The notes below the pieces were generated by a model. That model did not search any database. It worked only from the letters and a program-made list of their open reading frames with translations, and was not told the DNA's origin. 64,000 bases of DNA, from positions 37,937,920 through 38,001,919 of the forward strand of contig OW386285.2 of the NCBI GenBank assembly GCA_936432065.2, given 5' to 3'. Positions 11,121 to 21,365 of the stretch are shown here, in pieces (within the stretch, counting starts at the first letter, position 1; each line of letters opens with the position of its first letter). This DNA is from Rutpela maculata (Eukaryota > Arthropoda > Insecta > Coleoptera > Cerambycidae). Both the position numbers and the translations under genes were made by a program.

Positions 11121-11719
11121 ATGTGTTTGAGTACGTGAATCTCCGCGATACAAGAACTTTAAAGCTAAGTAGTCTCTAGCGAAACTAAATTCATTTAGTA
11201 AAACTTTTTAAGTTAATATCAGTCAACCGTAATTATAAATTACAAATAGTCTCAGACTTCTCTAAAAAGCTCGCATTTTGATTCTGAGAAGGTATGCATG
11301 AATCTTTTCTACCTAATCGATCGTTAGCGTAAGCGCTCTCGCTTGTATGGTCTGAAAGTCATTACCTTGATTGGGGAAGGCACGATTCTTATCTTGAGAA
11401 TTTTGTATAACCAATTCTGTTAAATAAACGGATTCTTTGAGCTATTGTTTCTTAATTTATCTTGAGGCCTGTTGACGGTCTATAATCCCTGGAACTTTCG
11501 TATAGAAAACCGGATGTGTCGAGTTAATTCACATTAACGTTCGACCTTCTGGTTGCTTTACGGAGGTTTGATAGGGATTTTTTTATGCGTTTTTTGAGAA
11601 ATAGATTCCGTCATTAACAGACCAAAACATGGTTTCTACGTACAAAAATTAATCCCTCCGCAGAGAAATTCTTCGGTTGGGATTTTTTTTATGCAAAAAT
11701 TTCGGAAATTAAGAGGTAC

Positions 11720-12027
11720 CTAAACCCCTAACGAGGGAATTCAGGTCCAGAGAGAGCGTCATTTCCGATCTGTGGTAGTGCAGCCTTGGTCCATTATTCG
11801 GCTATCTAAATGCATCTTACTCGAACCCGCCTGGGAGGTAGAAGAACGGGGTAATACGCGACTGGCGCCCCCTGAGAAATAAATTGGTGTCGCGTCATTT
11901 TGACGCCCGGTAGTCCTTCTTCTACATTCTCAGACCGGGGCTGGGGCTCGAACCCAGAACGCGATAAACAGTCGGTCTGCATATTCGCCACTCAATGCGC
12001 CTTAACCGATTGAGCTACCGTGCCGTT
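11720..12027 (-). repeat. tRNA-derived SINE
   Basis: On the minus strand the sequence begins with a tRNA-like head. The A box TAGCTCAATCG (12017 to 12007) fits TRGYNNARNNG, and the B box GGTTCGAGCCC (11954 to 11944) fits the Pol III consensus. The two boxes are 63 bp apart and no acceptor stem closes, so this is not a working tRNA gene. A GC-rich body follows down to about 11,800, with a less certain end near 11,720. The base composition stands out sharply from the AT-rich neighbourhood, which fits a recent insertion. Confidence 0.7.
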
Positions 12028-12590
12028 GGTAGTACTAATCTGCTTTTGGGACTATTGTTAAACAGTGTAAACAATCTTCAACGTACAAGAGCAGTTATTA
12101 GAATAAGTTTGTAATTTCATATTTAGAGAATATTTGGGAAAAAGATAACATATTATAATCTACAAAAAAATTCTGAAATTGTGACTCATTTGACTAAAAG
12201 GAAGTACTCGGTTAACTAATAAAGTGCCTCCTGTTACTGTGTTTTAGGGAAGATGGCAGATGGGGTGGGAGGTTAGATTCTAACGCTCACTGTCTGCAAA
12301 TAATTATTGACTCGTATCTTGCAAACAGTTAGACCAAACGACATGATTTTTTAAATGATCGTCTTTTTACATTTTTAAAATAAAATTGAAATAAAGTTTG
12401 TCCTACAAACAGCGGCTTTCTTGATTTGTCCACATTTCCTATCTTTTTCTATCTAATAGTAATAATAGTAGTAAAATTTTCTAAATCGAAAATAAGGAGA
12501 ATGTTCGAAATAAAAATTGTAGAGCGTTTCTAGACGTCTAACTTTCTAACTTAAAATTACGTCGTAAAAATTGTTCTCATTCGTTCTCAG
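12028..12590. other. No gene recognised; precedes the candidate exon
   Basis: AT-rich. The last 20 bases are pyrimidine-rich and end in TTCTCAG, a good splice acceptor for the block that follows. Confidence 0.4.
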
Positions 12591-12703
12591 GAAGATGAGA
12601 AGAGAATATGATGACAGACTATTGTTGGATGCTGAAACGGGGTATACCAAAAAATACAAAGAAGAGAAAAAGACTGCCATTGCACAGGACTTTCCTTTCG
12701 AAA
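12591..12703 (+). CDS. Candidate internal exon of a host gene, identity unknown
   Basis: A 113-bp open block lies between a strong acceptor (TTGTTCTCATTCGTTCTCAG, ending 12590) and a strong donor (GTAAGC from 12704). Read from the second base it gives about 37 codons without a stop: KMRREYDDRLLLDAETGY, then TKKYKEEKK and AIAQDFPFE. The composition is charged and protein-like, unlike the transposon relics around it, and I do not see the sequence repeated in the window. It leaves one base at each end to be completed by neighbouring exons. I do not recognise the protein. Charged lysine/glutamate content suggests a cytoplasmic, possibly helical segment. It could still be a chance frame or an unknown element. 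Confidence 0.45.
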
Positions 12704-13182
12704 GTAAGCGTGTACAGTACAATAGAAGACCGTAACGATATATAACAATTTATAAAGATTTTTTTGAGGTTATATCAACATCCTAACCTCAGATAAACAA
12801 AGAAATATGGATAAATAATCTCATTTGAAGTCCACAGAAGTTGTGTGTAGGGAGGATAACCTTCTAAGGGGTAGAGTGGAGAGGAATGTTTATGTTTATG
12901 GAGTCGCCTAATCAGAGGCGTAGACAGATGAGGGGGTTAAAATTTTTAAAATAATCGATTAATGTTCTCGACTGTTACTTAATACTATATCTGACAATAA
13001 TAGTACTACGACTCTATTGAGACAAAAAGAGTACTGTTTGGTTAGAATTTTTACAAAATGTGTTATTGAAGAGAAATGAAAGTATTGAACTATCAATTCT
13101 CAAAGTTAAATGGTTCTTAAACGATAAGTTACTCTACATTTTCTGAGTAAAAAAAAATTAACTTTTGGTTAGGATATAAAAG
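12704..13182. other. No gene recognised; intron-like
   Basis: Follows the candidate donor site. CTCAGATAAACAAAGAAATATGG near 12,788 is repeated in inverted orientation at about 16,170-16,196. Otherwise AT-rich and featureless. Confidence 0.4.
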
Positions 13183-13485
13183 TAACTTGATGTAGATATA
13201 TCCTGGGGTTATGCGGTTTTTATAATAAAATTATTATTTTTGTTACGTTTTCGGTTTATTCAACCATCGTTAGAGAACTACAATTAAATGAAGACAAATA
13301 TTTTTTTAAATGCTATTTTTTATACACATGGATTTAAATTGTATGTGTATACAAAATAGCATTTAAAAAAATATTGGTCTTTACTTAATTGTAGTTCTCT
13401 GACGATGGTTGAATAAACCGGAAAGTAAGAAAAAAGTAATTTTATTATAAAGACCGATAACCCAGGATATAACTGCATCAAGTTA
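13183..13485. repeat. Foldback repeat, about 145-bp arms
   Basis: Arms 13183-13330 and 13342-13485 are inverted copies separated by only about 10 bp. They share phrases such as GGTTTATTCAACCATCGTTAGAGAACTACAATTAA and its complement. A transcript would form a nearly continuous hairpin. No coding content is present; most likely a foldback MITE. Confidence 0.9.
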
Positions 13486-14032
13486 ATTTGATATCAATGG
13501 TCAAGAAAATAAAAACATCTATATATGTTAGCATATAAATGAAACCAACTAGTATTTTTTCATATTACAGTATAACATATTCATCTAAAAGTTTACATAC
13601 TTATCACTCTACAGTACCGGCAAGCGTTTGATTAGGTATGACAATAAGAGCAAGCGAGAGCGAAAAAACTAGGCTATTTTTTTTATCGTATAACACATCC
13701 TACTCGTGCCACCTGCTTTCCTCACCACATGTGCGTGGGCAGCTCTGTTTGCATGCCTAATCCAAGACTTTCCGATACTGTATAATGAATCTGATCATAC
13801 GCTACCCGTACCATATATATAAAACAAAAATAACATTATATTACTTTTAAATCTCTATATTGTAAACAAACATACTCTACATAATGCACTACCTTATAGA
13901 GCGGGAGCTAAGTAGCTTTTTCGGCAACTCATCGCTTTATGAACTTTGAGATATTTCTATGGTTTAATGGATGATAACGATTCATAAAATCGACTTCTGG
14001 CGGGGTACCTCCTGTCAGGAGCGTCACGAACA

Positions 14033-14680
14033 CTGTTTAAAAATCAGTGAAATCATGTCATCGTTACAAGGCTGATTTTTTTTGTGTGTACACATTTTAT
14101 GTTTAGAATTAATAAAATATGATCGCCAGAAAGTGTGGGCCGTCAGGAGGCGCAGCTAGAAAGGTAATAATGATACAATACATCTGAGATACGGTACGGA
14201 GTCAAGTTAGCCGAAAGTGTTAAATCCCTGTATATTTAAGAGCCTATGGTACTTTTGTTGACTTTGTTTACGGGGAGGCTATTCTATTGTTGAAGGAGCT
14301 TATATTTACGTTTTAAAAAGGAGCCAGAACTTGTAACGATGAGTTTAGAGTTCTGAGATGAAATATGCGAAAAAAAATCCAATTTTCTTCAAAAATCCTA
14401 AACATTTTCTTTCTGGCTAGCCTTACTGACGGTTGTTTCTTTCTGGGAATTTTTTCTGTGTTCAAAACATAAAACATGCTCAACCTTAAAAAAAGTTTGT
14501 AACGATGATGTTATATAACTCCGTTTTTTTTACCTCTTTGACCTTTCTGTTTGCGCCCCTGATGGCCCACACTTTCTGGCGATCTTATTTTATTCATTCT
14601 AAACGTAAAATGTGTACACACAAAAAAACTTGGCTTTGTAACGATGATATAATTTCACTGATTTTTATATCTTGAACCAT
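14033..14680. repeat. Inverted-repeat element with about 115-bp arms
   Basis: Left arm about 14033-14148 and right arm about 14563-14680 are complementary. Matching phrases include TCAGTGAAATCATGTCATCGTTACAA, GTGTGTACACATTTTA and GATCGCCAGAAAGTGTGGGCC. The spacer holds further copies of the TGTAACGATGA word. Probably a non-autonomous DNA transposon. Confidence 0.8.
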
Positions 14681-14768
14681 GGCCAACTCGATGGGCTGAC
14701 ATGCCAGAAGTCTATTTTGTCAAGTTCGATAGAATTAATCAGCGCATAGAAAATGCTTGTAACGATGA
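14058..14768. repeat. Five copies of TGTAACGATGA
   Basis: The 11-bp word lies at 14058-14068 (minus) and, on the plus strand, at 14332, 14498, 14637 and 14758, with spacings of 166, 139 and 121 bp. All five copies are exact. Iterated subterminal words in DNA transposons are often transposase-binding sites; that role here is inference. The last copy lies beyond the mapped right arm. Confidence 0.85.
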
Positions 14769-15001
14769 GTGCCCGAAAAAGTCACTTAGCTCCCACACCA
14801 TTACTTCCAGTTTTTAATTTTAATATTGTTGAATATAGTTACTATAAAGATAATACAGATTCCTTATCAAATCTGTTTTCGATGCAACGCATCAAATTAT
14901 TTCAATCTGATATGGCTATAAAAAAATATAATAAATTGCAGTTAATTTTCTAACTTGGTAAATTTAATTTATATCGGTATCTTGGCAGGGAGAGAAAATA
15001 T

Positions 15002-15125
15002 GGACCCTCAAAAAATTTTAATTTTTTGATGAGCGGGTGGGAGAAATCCAAAAATTTTAAAATTTCCGGGCCCCCTAGACAAGCCCGGAGGCATCGCCCC
15101 CGCACCCCTCCTCTCTCGTAGGGTC
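15002..15125. repeat. GC-rich dispersed-repeat fragment
   Basis: A short stretch rich in G and C (GGGCCCCCTAGACAAGCCCGGAGGCATCGCCCCCGC) within AT-rich DNA, ending in an AAAATTTTTGGATTT-like run on the minus strand. Similar GC-rich scraps occur near 24,955-25,000 and 25,320-25,375. It looks like a fragment of a dispersed element; the class is unknown. Confidence 0.35.
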
Positions 15126-15464
15126 TGTAGGTATCGATTCTGAATTAATTCCAGTAAAAGCAAAGATAAAGCAGAGAGTAGCCTCGAATTGACTAGCGTT
15201 AGTATTAAATAGCAAATTATATGAGACACCCTTGATACGATAACGGAAGTGAAATGAGTCTCTTGGTAAAACTACTAGGAAACAAACATTTTTCTTAAAC
15301 ATCTTTTTCCTGTCCGGGTTACATAAAAGTCATCAAACTTGAAACGATTAAAGCATACGTAATTGTAAATGCTTCAAATTTTGGTCAGTTAGGACAGCGA
15401 GTCACTTTTTTCTAAGCGTAATATTTTCTGGGAGCCTACGGAATAACAACATAACGTAGCACAT

Positions 15465-15600
15465 ATATCAGGCAACCCCAACAATTTCAAAGTCAAGACT
15501 GTTCAGAAGGGGGTTACACATTTAGAAAAACGCAGATATACATCCATTACATATCAACGTTGCCAACTTTAAAGCTGGAGATCGAACCCAGTGCATTATT
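15465..15600 (-). repeat. SINE-like repeat with a B-box-like word
   Basis: On the minus strand GGTTCGATCTCCAGC, close to the Pol III B box, is followed by a body nearly the same as that at about 10,001-10,060 (CGTTTTTCTAAATGTGTAACCCCC). No A box is seen upstream, so the 5' end may be truncated. Two copies sharing the same body support a SINE family. Confidence 0.5.
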
Positions 15601-16284
15601 ATTTTGAAAAGTTAATACAGTCTATTATTATGTAATAATTCTGCAAAGTTTGAAATATTCTTCCCTAATTTAAATAGGTATACGTATGTAACATTTAAAT
15701 TTAGAGAAATAAATCTAAATCTATTAATCTATCTATCTGATAATCACACAACTGTCTTTTTACGTTTTTTACTTGAGTGTAAAGACGAGAGAGGCAGAAG
15801 GAAAAATTATTTATTGCTAGATCAGCAAAACAATAAGATAATAAACCTAACTATAACCCTAACCTACGACTATGTACACAACTATGCTTGTATATAAAAC
15901 GAACGAGATTACTCCCTTTTGTAGGTCTTTTAGTAAATTAAACAATCCTTAGTCATTTTTGAACCGTATAAAACCTGATTAAACTGCAAAATCAACACAA
16001 AATTGTTTATAACTGGATAAAAACAGCGTTAAAAACAATAAAACAATATGGCGGCACAAGAAAATGTAAACAACGGTCAACGTCCTTCGGAAGAGAACCA
16101 ATGAACGCCTCGATAGACATGTAAACAATGAACACGTGATATATCTTACGCAGAGACGGAAAGTATTACTTATCCATATATTTCTTTGTTTATCTGAGAT
16201 CCTAACGTGATGGGTCAGTGCGGACTACGGATTCGGTTTCAGTACTCCAAAATACATACAGATAAAGTGGTTAGCTCGTGTTTG
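15601..16284. other. No gene recognised
   Basis: AT-rich, with short (ATCT)n-like simple sequence near 15,715-15,740. CATATATTTCTTTGTTTATCTGAGAT at about 16,173 is the inverse of a phrase near 12,790. Confidence 0.4.
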
Positions 16285-17085
16285 ATTGATTGATTTACCA
16301 GCGTGCGGTAGGCATTGATGCCACTCCCAGAGTTATACAGCTGGGCCTGCTACGTCCACGCTGGGTTGGACTAAGGTCATGCTTGTTGCCAGCAGCGAGA
16401 GCCACATGGCGCATGGTAAAGGATTATGGGATGGGAGGTGTAGGTATTTGTGAGATGCGTAACCGCATTGTGTCGTGAGGGAGCGTTTAAGCTCCCTTTT
16501 TTGTGCTTTTGGTTCTGAGTATCTGTCTCTTCTGAATCTTCGTGTGAAATATGTGTTGTGTCTTAATATGGAGTGTTTATTACTGTTTATGCTCCTCTAT
16601 TTCTGTGGGTGCTTCTTCGAATCTTCTTTTTCTGAGTCTTCTGATTCCTTGATTTCCAATGCTGGGTTGGATTTGAGTCATGCTTGTTGTCAGCAGCGAG
16701 AGCCACATGACGCATGGTTTTTTCATTTTTCCCCTCGCTTTTCTTTCCCAGTTTGTTTATGATCCTCTCGATTGTTGTTTTCCATGTGTAACATGGTCTC
16801 CCTATTTTTAGTTTGGTGCTGTTCAGTGTTAGCGTTTTCTTCAGTAGGTTTTCTGCTGTCCTTTTTGCTTTATCCTTCTTGTTCCTTCCCCTTATCTCTC
16901 TGCTTACCAGAATATGGTCTATTTGTATGACTGAGCTTCCATTACTCCAGGTGTCAATGCATGTTTGACTTTTACTTCATGTATTTCTTATTGTTAAGTC
17001 AAACATGTGTGCTAGGTTTTTCAGCGCGTTTCCATTTTCGTTAGACCATGTGTGGAGTATATGTGCATTAAAGTCTCCAGGTACA
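16285..17085 (-). pseudogene. Degenerate non-LTR retrotransposon: endonuclease piece and C-terminal tail
   Basis: The minus strand from about 17,085 reads VPGDFNAHILHTW, then NENGNALKNLAHMFDLTI, then IDHILVSREIRGR. These are endonuclease (APE-type) motifs of a LINE, with the catalytic Asp/Asn of GDFNA and Asp/His of IDHI present. Without any reverse transcriptase core it then passes into LNSTKLKIGRP..TWK and IERIINKLGKK. Finally comes a tail shared with 49,965-50,445: the minus strand ends in CGCTGCTGGC...CCTACCGCACGCTGGTAAATCAATCAATCAAA. So the copy has a large internal deletion plus stops and frameshifts, and is dead. Confidence 0.6.
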
Positions 17086-17329
17086 CGATTTCACTACACT
17101 ATGTATATGCTATGATTTACTGCGTTAGAGGGAAGCACTGTGGAAAATTTGGGTTTGTGTACCTAATTAAACACTAACTAATATTCCTTATCAAGCTGAA
17201 AATATTCCGAGGTATAAATTATTTTACAAACACATTCACTTATACAAACTTAAATATAGCTTCTATACGTTGTCACTTTGTATTTAACTTTTTCAAGCTT
17301 TTATGGGTATCCATTTGTGACAGAACACT

Positions 17330-17400
17330 ATAAGTCATCTCCCTGCCTACCAGAATATGATCTATTTATTGAGTTGAGTTTCCGCTGCTCTAGGTATCAA
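17330..17400 (-). pseudogene. Second scrap of the same LINE endonuclease region
   Basis: CTGCCTACCAGAATATGATCTATTTATTGAGTTGAG..TCCGCTGCTCTAGGTATCAAT nearly repeats 16,903-16,960, which on the minus strand encodes the IDHILVS region. Only about 70 bp remain. Confidence 0.5.
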
Positions 17401-17509
17401 TATTGCTCTTTTCTGTGCGTATTTTCTTGGAAACCATTTTCCTGAGAGAAACCTGTATCACGTATACATACATTGAGGTGCCATAAGAATTCAGTCTGGA
17501 CGCTACACA

Positions 17510-17760
17510 CCGACAGTGCCCCATTGATTATTTCTGATCTAATCCAAATTAGACTCGCTTGAATATTTTTAGCAATTATGAGAACCTCACCTGAAAGATA
17601 AGTATACTTTAAGAGTAGTGCGCCACTGATCATTACGTGTTCAATTTAGATTAAATTTGTTTGAATATTTTTAGTAATTATGAGAAAACACACTTGAAGG
17701 TTCACACAGAAAATCTGTATAATCACATTTTAATAGCGATGCATTACTGATTATTTCGGG
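17510..17760. repeat. Two-copy degenerate tandem repeat, about 102-bp unit
   Basis: TTGAATATTTTTAG(C/T)AATTATGAGAA recurs at about 17,559 and 17,661, preceded by a CACTGAT(C/T)AT-like phrase and followed by a shared decayed tail. The minus-strand frame at 17397-17633 crosses it and is not considered coding. Confidence 0.5.
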
Positions 17761-18584
17761 TTATTATTATCACCATTATTATATCGTGCGTAATTCTCTT
17801 GATTGGCTGAAAGAAATTCGGTTTTGGCTATTAATTATCATTTGTATTTTTGTAATAGTTTGGTTTGTATATTTTTTGCTGAAAGAAAAACATTTAGTGC
17901 CCTTATTTTAATTTATTGTCTAGGAACTATCAAGCATTTAAAGCATATAGGTATAAATTTAAGTAAAGTGGTATAGTCTAATGTTGACTTATCTTTGTGT
18001 TGATTGATTTATGGTTTCCTAGAGGCTCTCGGGTTATTCTCCACTTTTCACTTGTTATGCACTGAGATATTCTAATCACCCACATTAATTAAATATTAGT
18101 TAAATAACTTAACTGTTGTAATGTTATTTTATATATCACTTTGCGTATAATTTTTGACTTATCACATCAGCGTAATTTCGTCCTATTGTGCCGGCTTTTA
18201 ATCGGGATTTAATCCAGATTACTGGCACCGAACTTAAACGCGTCCGATGTCTTTGAGATCACTAGACGAAATCAGATAAAGTGATTAGCTCGTGTTGGCA
18301 TTTAATTCCTTTTTGACTTCTGTTTTTGGTAGTTTTTACCTGTTCTCAGGGAAACGGACCAATCAAGCACGGAACTAGAACCTTGAATTTGAGTGGGCCA
18401 GAGAAGAATAATTTTTTGTTTTGATAATTTTTTGTTTTGTTTTGTTGGGGAAAAATGCGATGCTTGCAAAAATTTTTTATTTTTCAATGTCAAACGCTCT
18501 AAAATGAAAAGTTAGGAATTCGAGTAGCAAAAACATTTTCTTCGAAAAATAAGTTTCGTCAAGCGAATTTTCTTTTTTTTCGTG
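17761..18584. other. No gene recognised
   Basis: AT-rich. CAGATAAAGTG(A/G)TTAGCTCGTGTT near 18,274 also occurs near 16,259, so at least that phrase belongs to a dispersed repeat. No coding signal. Confidence 0.4.
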
Positions 18585-19090
18585 TACCGTGCCAAATATT
18601 AATAGCAAATCGATGTTGGGATTTATTCTGTCTTATAGCATGTGGATTCTCTTCTGCCCAAACATGTGAGTTTATTAAATTAAAAACACCATCTCTTGTA
18701 AATTGTGCCTCATCTGTAAACATACATCTGTTAAGAATTCTTCAATTTCGAATAATCCAGTTGCTAAAATTTAACCGATGAACTGCATCCCCTTCCTCTA
18801 ACCTCTGAAACTGTTGTTCTTCAAACACTGACATGTATGACCTTCTCTTCTTATGCTAATTTTTGGATTATTTACAACACTATTTAGTGTATTCTCTTCT
18901 ACAGCTAAAGGTTGCTTTACTTTATGCTCATTTAAGGTGGCCGTTGAATACCGACCATGATTTTTAGAATAATTGACAATTCTAGCAAAAGTTTTATGAT
19001 CAGGAATTCGGCGTCCAGGAAATCTTTGATATTCTCTCACAGCAGCCCGTCCATTGCCATCACAACCCAAGCAACACACATTGGTATATT
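18585..19090 (-). pseudogene. Tc1/mariner-type transposase fragment
   Basis: The minus strand begins with a helix-turn-helix-like part (GRAAVREYQRFPGRRIP, then HKTFARIV). After one frameshift it continues through SVFEEQQFQRLEEGDA to the catalytic core: FTDEAQFTRDG, NSHVWAEENPHAIR and INIWHGT. The Asp in FTDEAQF is the expected first-type catalytic acidic residue of a DDE transposase. A stop interrupts the stretch before the core. The rest of the core, including the second and third acidic residues, is missing. The fragment ends abruptly at both sides, at its left by unrelated AT-rich DNA and at its right just before the 19.19-kb foldback. The plus-strand fragment at 63.6 kb supplies the complementary part of what looks like the same family. 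Confidence 0.75.
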
Positions 19091-19966
19091 TATGGTGTAT
19101 TATACGTATATTAGGTATATTTTTGGTATAAATATTTATATGGTATATATAATAAGCATTTTTATACGTAATAGTATATGTGCCAACTAGCCAAATTAAA
19201 GTATTCGGTATAATGTGGGGGTACTAATTTTCCTTCATACCGCAGTTATACGGGTGTGCAGATATAGCAAAAAATTATGATTGCCATCTGAAAGTGATAG
19301 CTAACAAAAAATGGCGGCCAATCCAAGATGGCGAATGTAGACCGTATCTCTGTAAGGTATTGTTCGATTTCAGTGTTCTTTTCTTTAAATGACAGCTTAA
19401 ATTGTGAACTTTTTGTAAGTTCCCATTAATTTTTTCCATATAAGCCACCATTAATTAGTTAATCGCTGATTAGTGAAAAATACATTAGTTTTTACAGATA
19501 ATTTGTTTGTTTATCATAAATTTTCTTAAAACGTAGACGTTTTAGAAACAAATGTTTCAAATAAATATTGTAGCACAAACGATTAGCTTTAATTTGGTGT
19601 ATTACACTTGTGTGTTTGGACAATGTCTGGAACAATGCTGTGTGATAAGTGATAAGAATAACAGTATGGGCTAATTTCATAATCGAATTTAAAGTGAGCA
19701 TTACACAAAATTACATTTGACTGTGATAGTAAGTGAGGGATCTGTTACAGTCAAATGTAGACTTAATTAAAGCCAATTATAAATTCGATTATGAAATTGA
19801 CCTTTTGTCACGGAAAAAAACAATGCCAACAATAATCAATACCGATATAAGTTTTATAATTTTTAATAATGAAAATTGTTATTCATGTAGATTATACAGA
19901 TTTTATAAACAATTGTTTATTATTCCTTTTGAAATATTTCTTAACCATATCGTTTCAACTAAACTT

Positions 19967-20206
19967 TCACAAATCGTCTTCGCTGTCACTAAAATTGCAT
20001 GGTTCATAAAAAAATACTTCTGCAGTTTCCTTGGGCTCATATATATTTTTACATTTAGTCAGCTTACACGCGCTGGTACATTTCAACTGATTCATCATAC
20101 AAGTGTACGATGGTAGTTGGCATGACCTTGCACAAGAAAAACTCAAAAGTTCCAAAACTACTTCAGGTGCGGATGCTCCTGTCATCCTGTTGGTGCCATC
20201 CCACAT
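19967..20206 (-). pseudogene. Cysteine-rich tail protein (type 2), left arm copy
   Basis: The frame reads MTGASAPEVVLELLSFSC, then ARSCQLPSYTC, LKCTSACKLTKCKN and an acidic end FSDSEDDL. The cysteine pattern is C-x-C..C-x4-C..C...C...C, resembling a compact zinc-binding cluster like the type 1 tails but with a distinct sequence. The upstream WGW-like lead-in seen in the right copy (EDHGW) is replaced here by unrelated MWDGTNR, because the arm homology stops there. One expected Cys is Phe (LLSFSC) and another Tyr (PSYTC). Function unknown; probably transposon-derived. Confidence 0.6.
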
Positions 20207-20413
20207 GATTTAGTGACGTGTTCATAATGATGGGTGGATTTCATACAATATGCAACCTACTCTCTATCATTGGTAAACTGTTTGGTGATGCGGGACTTAG
20301 CTACTTGGCAGTGGAAATGGGCGGTATTTGATCCAATAGTTCACATGTCAGTTGTATTCAAGAAATACCAAAACAGAGAGCATAAATACCAAATTTTCTG
20401 AAGTAGATAAGGT

Positions 20414-20791
20414 GATGTTGAATCAACACAACTTCCTCGATGTGAAGAATGTCTTTGCCAACATTCTATGCACGCAAAATACCAAGCAGAAATTTGGAAG
20501 CGATGTCTGGAAAATTATCTCTAAGTTCCAGAAGCAGAAGATCATGGATGGATGATAGACAATGATGGAATACTCTGCATCAACTGGATGACGGGAGCAT
20601 CCGCACCCGAGGCAATTTTGGAACTTTTGAGTTGTTCTTGTGCAAGGTCATGCCAACTACCATCGTGCACTTCTATAATGAATCAGTTGAAATGTACCAG
20701 TGCGTCTAAGCTGAATGAGCCCGAGGAAACTGCAGAAGATGTCTTTTTTGATGAACCATATGAATGTAATGACAGCGAAGACGATTTGTGA
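20414..20791 (+). pseudogene. Cysteine-rich tail protein (type 2), right arm copy
   Basis: One frame reads VESTQLPRCEECLCQHSM, HAKYQAEIWKRCLEN, a single stop (TAA at about 20,522), then VPEAEDHGWMID, INWMTGASAPEAILELLS and CSCARSCQLPSC, ending YECNDSEDDL. The order is the same as in type 1 (LPP...YQ.IW..., P..DHGW..., AP..LLxxxCxC). This suggests the two tails are related domains. The copy is one stop away from being open over its visible length. Several cysteines near the end are lost (TSAS for TSAC) and a short block is deleted relative to the left arm. From memory, such tails occur at the end of large multi-copy insect proteins. Confidence 0.65.
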
Positions 20792-21365
20792 ATGTTTAGT
20801 TGAAACGATATGATTAAGAAATATTTCAAAAGGAATAATAAACAATTGTTTATAAAATCTGTATAACCTGCATGAATAAAAATTTTCATTATTAAAAATT
20901 ATAAAACTTATATCGGTATTGATTATTGTCGGTCATATATGTTTCCGTGACAAAAGGTCAATTTCATAATCGAATTTAAAATTAGCTTTAATTAAGGCTA
21001 CATTTGACTGTGACAGATCCCTCACTTACTATCACAATCACATGTAATTTTATGTAAAGCTCACTTTAAATTCGATTATGAAATTGGCCCATACTGTTAT
21101 GCTTATCACACAGTACTGTCCAAACACACAAGTGTAATACACCAAATTAAAGCTAATCGTTTGTGCTACAATATTTGTTTGAAACATTTTTTTCTAAAAC
21201 GTATACGTTTTAAGAAAATTTATGATAAACAAACAAATTATCTGTAAAAACTAATGTATTTTTCACTAATCAGTGATTTACTAATTAATGGTTGCTTATA
21301 TGGAAAAAATTAATGGGAACTTTAGGGAAAATTAGTACCCCCAAATTATACCAATATCTTGGCTG

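Larger units (their letters stand above)
19189..21365. mobile_element. Large foldback element (about 2.2 kb) carrying two inverted protein-tail copies
   Basis: The outermost 45 bp (GCCAAATTAAAGTATTCGGTATAATG...) are mirrored near 21,320-21,365. Arms of roughly 750 bp (about 19,407-20,185 and 20,587-21,330) mirror each other around a unique centre of about 400 bp. The left arm has about 170 bp (19,236-19,405) that the right arm lacks. Within the arms lie smaller palindromes based on TTCATAATCGAATTTAAA. Each arm encodes the same cysteine-rich tail, reading outward. The symmetry suggests a foldback transposon or an inverted duplication. Confidence 0.85.

Noticed and set aside
11944..12017. Functional tRNA gene
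   Set aside because: A and B boxes are good but 63 bp apart, and no acceptor stem can be formed; it is better explained as a SINE head.
12788..16199. 3.4-kb element bounded by inverted CTCAGATAAACAAAGAAATAT phrases
   Set aside because: Only about 30 bp match and unrelated repeats lie between; two copies of one dispersed repeat is simpler.
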